Positions 58,030 through 64,000 of a stretch of 64,000 bases of DNA are shown piece after piece. The notes under the pieces were generated by a model that did not search any database, was not told where the DNA came from, and saw nothing but the letters and a program-made list of their open reading frames with translations. Source of the stretch: Sphingomonas sp. (GTDB taxonomy: Bacteria; Pseudomonadota; Alphaproteobacteria; Sphingomonadales; Sphingomonadaceae); contig NZ_QFOB01000010.1 in NCBI RefSeq assembly GCF_003248515.1, positions 141,677-205,676 of the forward strand. The letters run 5' to 3'. A program made the position numbers and the translations under genes. The first letter of the stretch is position 1; each line of letters begins with the position of its first letter.

Positions 58030-58863
58030 ATGAGAAAAGCGGCGTCAAACGAAGATTCCGGACCGACCGAAGATTCCGGCGCGGGCGAGGAAAAGGCGAA
58101 GGTTCAGGGGAGCCAGACCCTCCTTCGCGGCCTCGATCTGCTGGATCAGGTCGTGGACGGGCCGATCAAGCTGGCCGAGCTTTCGGCGCGCATGGGCCTC
58201 ACCCGATCGACCACGCACCGGCTGGCCAATGCGCTGATCGATCGCGGCTTCCTCACCTTCCTGCCGCGCGAGGGCTATCAGTTGGGGCCGAAGCTGCTGC
58301 ATCTGGGCTTCCTCGCCCAATCGCAGACCGACGTGGTGCAGATCGCCCGCCCCCATATCGATGAACTCGCGCAGCGCAGCGAGGATACGGTCCATCTCGG
58401 CCGCCTCGACAATGATCTCGCCCTCTATCTCGACAAGATACCCGGCCGGCGCCGCGTCGACATCTCCAGTCGCGTGGGCGATCGCCAGCCGCTGACCTCC
58501 ACGGGCCTCGGCAAGGCGCTGCTGCTGGATGGTGCAGAAGCCACCTGGCGGCGCCTGTTCGATGCCGATCAGGCATCCGGCGCCCCGAAGGCGGATTATG
58601 CCGTCTGGCTCGCGCGGATGCAGGATTATGTCGCCGAGGGCCGCTCCTTCGATCTGGAGGAGAATGAGGATCAGATACGCTGCGTGGCGGCGCCGATCCG
58701 CGACGCCTCCGGCAGGATCGTCGCGGCGATCAGCCTTTCCAGCGCAGCGCAATATATGGACGATACGCGCATGACGGCGCTCGGCTCGGACGTGCGCGCC
58801 ACCGCGCAGCGCATCAGCGCCGATCTCGGCTGGACGCCGCAGACCAGGCCCCCTCGCCGCTGA
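58030..58863 (+). CDS. IclR-family regulator of the rhamnose/pectin locus
   Basis: 277 residues. After a charged tail, LLRGLDLLDQVVDGPIKLAELSARMGLTRSTTHRLANALI (given for position, residues about 31-70; key helix SARMGLTRSTTHRL) is the IclR winged helix, and the C-terminal GAF-like effector domain begins near residue 95 (HIDELAQRSEDTVHLGRL) and ends AAISLSSAAQYM. IclR regulators usually bind dyads as dimer pairs and respond to small acids. The gene is divergent from rhmD and 31 bp before the rhamnose dehydrogenase gene; a rhamnose intermediate is the likely effector. Confidence 0.88.
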   Translation: MRKAASNEDSGPTEDSGAGEEKAKVQGSQTLLRGLDLLDQVVDGPIKLAELSARMGLTRSTTHRLANALIDRGFLTFLPREGYQLGPKLLHLGFLAQSQTDVVQIARPHIDELAQRSEDTVHLGRLDNDLALYLDKIPGRRRVDISSRVGDRQPLTSTGLGKALLLDGAEATWRRLFDADQASGAPKADYAVWLARMQDYVAEGRSFDLEENEDQIRCVAAPIRDASGRIVAAISLSSAAQYMDDTRMTALGSDVRATAQRISADLGWTPQTRPPRR

Positions 58864-58894
58864 GGCACCCCATCACAACAAGGACGAAGCGATC

Positions 58895-59659
58895 GTGAAG
58901 CTCCTCGAAGGCAAAACCGTACTCGTGACCGGCGCATCCACCGGCATCGGCCGTGCCGCCGCGATCGGCGCGGCCAGGCATGGCGCCAATGTCGCGATCA
59001 ACTATGCGCATAGCGACGGCCCGGCGGCCTCCTGCGTGGCGGAGATCGAGGCGCTGGGCCAGCGTGCGATCGCGGTGAAGGGGGACGTGTCCGATCCGCA
59101 GACCGCGCAGGATTTCGTGGCGAAGGCGGTCGAGGCTTTCGGCAAGGTCGACGTGATGGTCAGCAATGCCGGCATCTGCCCGTTCCACGCCTTCCTCGAC
59201 ATGCCGGTGGAGGTGGTGGAGCGCACCTTCAAGGTGAACCTGCACGGCGCCTATTTCATGGTGCAGGCCGCCGCCCAGCAGATGGTCCGCCAGGGCCATG
59301 GCGGCGCGATCGTCGCCGTATCGTCCATCTCGGCGCTCGTCGGCGGCGAATTCCAGACGCATTACACGCCCACCAAGGCGGGCGTGCATTCGCTGATGCA
59401 GTCCACCGCGATCGCGCTCGGAAAATATGGCATACGCTGCAACAGCGTTCTGCCCGGCACGATCCTGACCGAGATCAACAAGGATGATCTCGCCGATGTC
59501 GAGAAGCGCGAATATATGGAGAAGCGCACGCCGCTCGGCCGTCTCGGCATGCCGGAGGATCTGGCCGGCCCGATCGTGTTTCTCGCCTCCGATATGGCCG
59601 CCTATGTCACGGGTGCGGCGCTGCTTGTCGACGGCGGGATGTTCGTGAACCTCCAGTAA
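58895..59659 (+). CDS. L-rhamnose 1-dehydrogenase
   Basis: 254 residues from a GTG at 58895 (AAGGAC site). The SDR protein closely follows the characterised bacterial L-rhamnose dehydrogenase: VTGASTGIGRAAAIGAAR, NAGICPFHAFLDMP, AIVAVSSISALVGGEFQTHYTPTKAG (conserved in parts), LPGTILTEINKDDL and the ending LLVDGGMFVNLQ. It oxidises L-rhamnose to L-rhamnono-gamma-lactone, the first step of the non-phosphorylative pathway. It is co-directional with iclR and is followed by a repeat-rich gap and an esterase remnant. Confidence 0.92.
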   Translation: MKLLEGKTVLVTGASTGIGRAAAIGAARHGANVAINYAHSDGPAASCVAEIEALGQRAIAVKGDVSDPQTAQDFVAKAVEAFGKVDVMVSNAGICPFHAFLDMPVEVVERTFKVNLHGAYFMVQAAAQQMVRQGHGGAIVAVSSISALVGGEFQTHYTPTKAGVHSLMQSTAIALGKYGIRCNSVLPGTILTEINKDDLADVEKREYMEKRTPLGRLGMPEDLAGPIVFLASDMAAYVTGAALLVDGGMFVNLQ

Positions 59660-59690
59660 GAGCCTCGCTCTTGTCCAGGCCTGACCGTCG

Positions 59691-59709
59691 TCCCGGGCCG
59701 AACCCGGGA
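59691..59709. repeat. REP-like palindrome
   Basis: TCCCGGG-CCGAA-CCCGGGA is a perfect 7-bp inverted pair followed by TCCA, the common CCCGGGATCCA type of alphaproteobacterial intergenic repeat. More GC hairpins (GCCGGG / CCCGGC) continue to about 59790. The 149-bp stretch after the dehydrogenase holds nothing else that I recognise. Confidence 0.55.
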
Positions 59710-59808
59710 TCCACCGTGCGGCACCTCCATCGGCGGATGGCTCGCCAGCCGGGAGGATGCCGGGTGCCGCCCGGCAGGACGCCCGGGCCTGACCTCCCAT
59801 GCGTGGCG

Positions 59809-60075
59809 ATGGCGTTCGCCGCGCCGCTCGCCGCCGCGCCTGCCCCCGCCGCGTCGCGCCCTTATGACATGCCACTGAGCGTGGCGGATCGTTTGCCCAA
59901 TTTTCCCAAGGGCATCGATGACGACACCCATTTCAGCGAACCGGGCTCCCGCGCCGTCGCGAATATCGTTGCCCGCGCATTGAAGACGCTCGATCTGCCG
60001 GTTTCCTCTTCCGTCAGGGCCGAATGGCCCGATCTCGCACGCGACACATCTCTCGGGAGCACGGCATGCCATTGA
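59809..60075 (+). pseudogene. Remnant of a CE12-type SGNH esterase
   Basis: A short frame beginning at an ATG with a signal-peptide-like start (AFAAPLAAAPAPAAS) passes directly into RLPNFPKGIDDDTHFSEPGS and AVANIVARALKTLD. The latter is the C-terminal block V (Asp-x-x-His) of rhamnogalacturonan acetylesterases; blocks I-III with the Ser nucleophile are missing. This looks like an internal deletion that joined leader and tail. The frame ends over the start of the next hydrolase gene (ATG at 60066). The coding frame is only about 88 codons. Confidence 0.6.
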
Positions 60076-61043
60076 TGTCGGTGGATCGCCGGACCTTCCT
60101 CGCCGCGGGCACCGCGCTCTCGCTGCTGGGCAGCGCGTCGCGCGCCTCCGCGCAGGCATTCACAATTCCCGGGGATTTCACGCGCTTCCCGATCTGGCCC
60201 GGTGTCGCGCCCGGCAGCGTGGGTGTGAGCGTCACAGAAAAGGAAGGGCTTCGCCGCCCCGACAGCCCTCCCGACGATACCTATTTCGAACATGTCGTGA
60301 CGCCTACGCTCACGATGCTGCGGCCGAAAAAGCCCAATGGCGCGGCGATGCTGCTGATCCCCGGCGGCGGCTATATTCGCGTCGCGATCGGGCTGGAGGG
60401 GTATGAGATCGCCCGCCGTCTGGCCTCGGCCGGCTATACCTGCTTCATCCTTCTCTATCGGCTGCCGGGCGACGGATGGGGCGCGGGGCCGGAAGCGCCG
60501 CTACAGGATGCCCAGCGTGCGCTGCGCATGGTGCGAAGCATGGCGGCGAAGGAGACATTCGATCCCGCGCGCATCGGCGTGATGGGGTTTTCGGCGGGCG
60601 GCCATCTCGCGGGCTGGCTCGCGACGCAGGGCGCACCGGCGGCATATGCGCCGATCGATGCGACAGACAGCCAGCCGCTGGGTGTGCAGGTGGCGGCCCT
60701 CATGTATCCGGTCATCATGATGGATGGCCCCTCCGCCCATGCCGGATCCCGTCGGCAATTGCTGGGTGCCGATCCCACGCCGGATCGCGCGCGCGCCTAT
60801 TCGCTCGATCAGCATGTGGCAGCCGGCGCGCCCGCCACCTTCATCGCCCATGCGATCGACGACAAGACGGTTCCGGTCGAGAACAGCACGGCGATGATGA
60901 TGGCGCTCAAGCAGCAAAATGTGCCCGTGGAGGCGCATATCTTCGAATCGGGTGGCCACGGCTTCGGCGTCGGCGCAAAGGCTGCCGCTGCGGCGGGCTG
61001 GCCCGAACTGTTTCTCGCCTTCGCGCGCCGCCACGGAGTTTGA
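60066..61043 (+). CDS. Exported alpha/beta hydrolase (acetylxylan-esterase-like)
   Basis: 325 residues from the ATG at 60066; an ATG three codons later (60075) is also possible. A Tat-like leader (DRRTFLAAGTALSLLGSASRASAQ, with twin Arg) precedes the hydrolase domain. AMLLIPGGGYIRVAIGLEG is the oxyanion segment, IGVMGFSAGGHLAGWLA contains the nucleophile (GFSAGG), AHAIDDKTVPVENS the Asp and FESGGHGFGVG the His. This is the BD-FAE/acetylxylan esterase pattern; a deacetylase for pectic oligosaccharides is plausible. Five bp separate it from lutA. Confidence 0.86.
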   Translation: MPLMSVDRRTFLAAGTALSLLGSASRASAQAFTIPGDFTRFPIWPGVAPGSVGVSVTEKEGLRRPDSPPDDTYFEHVVTPTLTMLRPKKPNGAAMLLIPGGGYIRVAIGLEGYEIARRLASAGYTCFILLYRLPGDGWGAGPEAPLQDAQRALRMVRSMAAKETFDPARIGVMGFSAGGHLAGWLATQGAPAAYAPIDATDSQPLGVQVAALMYPVIMMDGPSAHAGSRRQLLGADPTPDRARAYSLDQHVAAGAPATFIAHAIDDKTVPVENSTAMMMALKQQNVPVEAHIFESGGHGFGVGAKAAAAAGWPELFLAFARRHGV

Positions 61044-61048
61044 AGTCC

Positions 61049-61810
61049 ATGCCGCGTCCGCGCGTCGCCCTGTTCGTCACCTGCCTTGTCGATGCGATGC
61101 GGCCGCGCGTCGGCTTCGCCGCGCTCGCCACGCTGGAGGCGGCCGGCTGCGAGGTGGTGGTGCCGGAGGCGCAGACCTGCTGCGGCCAGCCCGCGCTCAA
61201 TTCGGGCGATCATGATACCGCCGTCGATCTGGCGAAGCGCACGATCGCCATGCTCGAGCCGTTCGATCATGTCGTGATCCCGTCCGGCTCCTGCGCGGGC
61301 ACGATCCGCTGTCATTATCCCGAGATCCTCGAAGGCGATCCGGAATGGGAGCCGCGCGCCAGGGCCGTCGCCGCGAAGACCTTCGAGATCATGGCGTATC
61401 TGGATGAAGTGCGCGGCTGGCATCCGGAAGACGTGAGCCTGCCCGCGACCACCGCCGCATATCATGACAGTTGCTCGGGCCTGCGCGAGCTTGGCATCAA
61501 GGCCCAGCCCCGCCGGCTGCTGAAGTCGGTCGAAGGCCTGTCGCTGAAGCCGCTCAAGGGCGAAGAGACATGCTGCGGCTTCGGCGGCACCTTCTGCGTC
61601 AAATATCCCGCCATCTCCAACGCGATCGTCGAGGAGAAGGCCGTCGCCATCGAGGCCACGGGCGCGGATCTGCTGCTGGCGGGCGATCTCGGCTGCCTGA
61701 TGAACATGGCAGGCAAGCTTCACCGGCGGGGATCGCCGGTGCGCGCCTTCCATGCGATCGAACTTCTCGCCGGCATGGGCGAAGGCCCCGCGATCGGGGA
61801 AGAAGGATGA
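61049..61810 (+). CDS. lutA: L-lactate utilisation (Fe-S)-binding protein LutA
   Basis: 253 residues from the ATG at 61049. It has two cysteine-rich (CCG) domains: FVTCLVDAM with EAQTCCGQPALNSG and PSGSCAG in the first half, then YHDSCSGLRELGI with GEETCCGFGGTFCVKYP and GDLGCLMNMAG in the second. LutA works with LutB and LutC in oxidation of L-lactate to pyruvate. Its stop overlaps the lutB start by 4 bp. In this locus it should handle the L-lactate released by the FAH-type hydrolase. Confidence 0.92.
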   Translation: MPRPRVALFVTCLVDAMRPRVGFAALATLEAAGCEVVVPEAQTCCGQPALNSGDHDTAVDLAKRTIAMLEPFDHVVIPSGSCAGTIRCHYPEILEGDPEWEPRARAVAAKTFEIMAYLDEVRGWHPEDVSLPATTAAYHDSCSGLRELGIKAQPRRLLKSVEGLSLKPLKGEETCCGFGGTFCVKYPAISNAIVEEKAVAIEATGADLLLAGDLGCLMNMAGKLHRRGSPVRAFHAIELLAGMGEGPAIGEEG

Positions 61811-63198
61811 GCGCTTTCACCGATCGGGCGGACGCCGCGCTGGCCGACCCGATCCTCAAGATCGCGGTCGAGCGCACCACCGGAACGGCGGAGGCCAAGC
61901 GCGCCATCGCCGTGGACGCCTTTCCCGATTTCGATCGCGCGCGCGATCGCGCCGCCGCGATCAAGGATCATGTGATCGCCCATCTCGGCCACTATCTGGA
62001 GCAGTTCGAGGCCAATGCCGTCGCCGCGGGCGCGAAGGTCCACTGGGCACGCACGGCGGACGAGGCCTGCCGGATCGTGATCGATCTGTGCAGGGCGGCG
62101 GGCGCGAAATCGGTCGCCCGCTCCAAATCCATGCTGGGCGAGGAGATCGGCCTGCCCCATGCGCTGGCGGAAGCCGGCATCGGGCGGGTCGAGACGGACC
62201 TGGCCGAACATATCATCCAGCTTGCCGACGAGCGCCCCTCGCACATCATCTGGCCGGCGATGCACAAAACGCGCGAGCAGGTCTCCGCGCTGTTCAAGGC
62301 GCGTCATCGCACCCCGCATGAGGAAGAGACGATCGCGGCGATGGCCGAAAGCGCGCGTCGCGAACTGCGCACGCAGATGCTGGGCGCCGATGTCGGCATC
62401 TCCGGCGCCAATTTCCTGATCGCGGATACGGGCGCGATCTGCACCGTCACCAACGAGGGCAATGCCGAACTGTCGCTGGTGCCGCCGCGCATGCACATCG
62501 TGACGGCCGGCATCGAGAAGATCGTGCCCTCCATGGCGCATGCCACACACATGCTGCGCATGCTGGCCCGCTCCGCGACAGGCGCGGCGCTGACCCAATA
62601 TACAACCTTCTACACCGGCCCCGCCCGTCCCGCCGATCGCGACGGACCGGAGGAGATGCACATCGTGCTGGTCGATAATGGCCGCACCACCATGCGCGAG
62701 GATGGGCTGGCGGAAATGCTGCGCTGCATCCGCTGCGGCGCCTGCATGAATCATTGCGTCGTCTTCCGGCAGATCGGTGGCCATGCCTATGGCGGCACCT
62801 ATCCGGGGCCGATGGGCGCGGTGCTGACGCCCGTGCTGGATGGCCTGCCCAAAAGCCGGGACCTGCCCAATGCCTGCACGCTGAATGGCAAGTGCCAGGA
62901 AGTGTGCCCCGTCCGCATCCCCCTTCCCACCCTGCTGCGCGGCTGGCGCGAGAAAAGCTGGCGCGAGGGGCTGGAGCCGAAGACGATGCGCGCCGGGCTT
63001 GGCCTGTGGGCGTGGTTCGCGCGGCGCCCTTCCCTCTATCGCGCGGCGAGCGGAATGGCGCTGCGCGGCATGCGCGTGCTGGGCCGTGGCTGGATCGGCA
63101 GGCTGCCACTGGCCGGCGGCTGGACCGCGCATCGCGACATGCCCGCCCCCGAAGCGCACAGCTTCATGGCGCAATACAAGAAGGGCCGACGCCGATGA
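61807..63198 (+). CDS. lutB: L-lactate utilisation iron-sulfur protein LutB
   Basis: 463 residues from the ATG at 61807. The N-terminal LUD domain (residues about 60-300) includes KSVARSKSMLGEEIGL, GISGANFLIADTGAICTVTNEGN and TAGIEKIVPS. Two ferredoxin-like clusters follow: CIRCGACMNHC and CTLNGKCQEVCP. The C-terminal extension ends in a short basic tail. It is the electron-transfer subunit of the LutABC lactate oxidase complex. It overlaps both neighbours by 4 bp. Confidence 0.94.
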   Translation: MSAFTDRADAALADPILKIAVERTTGTAEAKRAIAVDAFPDFDRARDRAAAIKDHVIAHLGHYLEQFEANAVAAGAKVHWARTADEACRIVIDLCRAAGAKSVARSKSMLGEEIGLPHALAEAGIGRVETDLAEHIIQLADERPSHIIWPAMHKTREQVSALFKARHRTPHEEETIAAMAESARRELRTQMLGADVGISGANFLIADTGAICTVTNEGNAELSLVPPRMHIVTAGIEKIVPSMAHATHMLRMLARSATGAALTQYTTFYTGPARPADRDGPEEMHIVLVDNGRTTMREDGLAEMLRCIRCGACMNHCVVFRQIGGHAYGGTYPGPMGAVLTPVLDGLPKSRDLPNACTLNGKCQEVCPVRIPLPTLLRGWREKSWREGLEPKTMRAGLGLWAWFARRPSLYRAASGMALRGMRVLGRGWIGRLPLAGGWTAHRDMPAPEAHSFMAQYKKGRRR

Positions 63199-63824
63199 AC
63201 GCGCGCGACGCCATCCTCTCGCAGCTGAAATCCGGCGCGCCCGGCGATCCCGCGATCGAGGCGGCGGCACTGCTGATCGCGCCGGAGCGCCCCCGGGTCG
63301 ATGCCGGGGCGCTGGAGGAAACCTTCCTGTCCCGGCTCGCCTTGCCCAGCATCGCCGCGACGCACGACCTGATCGAAAACATCGAGGAGCTTCCGACGGC
63401 GCTCGCGCGCTACTGCGCGGAACAGGGGATCGGGACTGCCGCTTATCTTCCGCCCGATGCGCGGCTGGAGGGATGCGACTGGTCGGGCTTCACCCGGCAT
63501 GAAACGGCCGGCATCGAGGAAACCGTGGTGCTGGCGATCGCGCGATGCGGCATCGCCGAAACGGGCTCGCTGGTGTTCGAAACGGCGCGCGACGCGCCGA
63601 TGCTGCCTAATTTCGTGGCGCTCCATCATGTCGTGCTGCTGGAGGTGGAGGGGATCGTCGCGCATCTGGAGGATGCGATCCTGCCGGGCGCCCAGCCGCG
63701 CGCGCATTATTGGGTGACGGGCGTCTCGGGCACCACCGATATCGAGGGCACCTATGTGCGCGGCGCGCATGGCCCGCGCTTCCTGCACGTCATTCTGACG
63801 CGGACGCCTTTGCCCCGGCGATGA
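63195..63824 (+). CDS. lutC: L-lactate utilisation protein LutC
   Basis: 209 residues from the ATG at 63195. LUD-domain protein: ARCGIAETGSLVFETARDAPML, FVALHHVVLLEVEGIV and VTGVSGTTDIEGTYVRGAHGP (conserved core) are the family blocks. It completes the LutABC complex. It is the last gene of the rightward iclR - rhamnose dehydrogenase - esterase - lut run, ending 124 bp before a strong hairpin. Confidence 0.92.
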   Translation: MNARDAILSQLKSGAPGDPAIEAAALLIAPERPRVDAGALEETFLSRLALPSIAATHDLIENIEELPTALARYCAEQGIGTAAYLPPDARLEGCDWSGFTRHETAGIEETVVLAIARCGIAETGSLVFETARDAPMLPNFVALHHVVLLEVEGIVAHLEDAILPGAQPRAHYWVTGVSGTTDIEGTYVRGAHGPRFLHVILTRTPLPRR

Positions 63825-63947
63825 TCGGCCCCGCGTGGCGGCGCTTCGTCCCGCGCGGCCACGCCCCCTTCTGCCCACGGCCGGGACTATCGGCAGAGGC
63901 CCGGATCTTCGGGTGATCGAGGCGATTTATCGTTCGGCGGCGGAGCG

Positions 63948-63978
63948 GCGTCACATCGCGTTGCAGGCGATGTGACGC
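63948..63978. terminator. Strong hairpin after lutC
   Basis: GCGTCACATCGC and GCGATGTGACGC form a perfect 12-bp stem with a 7-nt loop, followed by GACTTTCCCCTTT. It is the longest perfect stem I found in the window and probably terminates the lutABC transcript and possibly a convergent gene beyond the window. The 123 bp between lutC and the hairpin hold no gene that I can support. Confidence 0.65.
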
Positions 63979-64000
63979 GACTTTCCCCTTTCCCGGTCAA

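Noticed and set aside
1..64000. Search for transposases, integrases, phage genes or toxin-antitoxin pairs to explain the island-like content
   Set aside because: None of the readable proteins fits these families, so horizontal transfer of the loci is not supported by mobile-element evidence within the window.

Overview
The window is GC-rich chromosomal DNA from an alphaproteobacterium, most probably a sphingomonad (Sphingomonas or a close relative). The grounds are the two large TonB-dependent receptors with Caulobacter/Sphingomonas-type plug regions, densely packed genes with many 4-bp ATGA or 1-bp TGATG overlaps, the non-phosphorylative L-rhamnose pathway known from Sphingomonas, and short REP-like intergenic repeats. 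I saw no rRNA, tRNA, CRISPR array, insertion sequence or phage gene.

Layout. 1-5.3 kb is ordinary housekeeping and acyl-CoA metabolism: gamma carbonic anhydrase, flavin reductase, gloB, an enoyl-CoA hydratase, a GntR regulator, a tiny secreted protein and trmB. 5.3-21.7 kb is a quinate/shikimate island. A LysR gene diverges from a 3-dehydroshikimate dehydratase fusion (quiC type) and a VOC protein. An FCD-type GntR gene follows. Then comes one long leftward run: TonB receptor, alpha/beta hydrolase, type-B carboxylesterase, cytochrome c, soluble PQQ dehydrogenase, type II dehydroquinase, MFS transporter and a ThuA-like protein. A second leftward pair holds an NAD-type shikimate dehydrogenase paralogue and a TetR regulator. 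Read together, these would take up a plant quinate ester such as chlorogenate, hydrolyse it, oxidise quinate in the periplasm and convert it to protocatechuate.

21.7-28.7 kb is a leucine/isovalerate operon (isovaleryl-CoA dehydrogenase, both methylcrotonyl-CoA carboxylase subunits, a MaoC hydratase and a CitE-like lyase) facing a LysR gene. The MaoC plus CitE pair stands where the usual methylglutaconyl-CoA hydratase and HMG-CoA lyase would be.

28.9-63.8 kb is a pectin / rhamnogalacturonan-I utilisation locus. It holds a TonB receptor, DUF6250, a PL26/YetA-like lyase, a PL22 lyase, a CE12 esterase, GH28, GH35, GH105, two GH43-like proteins, further esterases, a GPH symporter and RhaT. The complete diketo-hydrolase L-rhamnose route follows (RhaM, L-rhamnose dehydrogenase, lactonase, RhmD, KDR dehydrogenase, FAH-type hydrolase) with an IclR regulator, then lutABC for the L-lactate that this route releases. 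Two 23S rRNA modification genes (rluE, rlmJ) interrupt it. A 15-bp dyad of the form TYYCA-N5-TGRRA recurs before five of the transcription units and is the best candidate for a shared operator of the locus.
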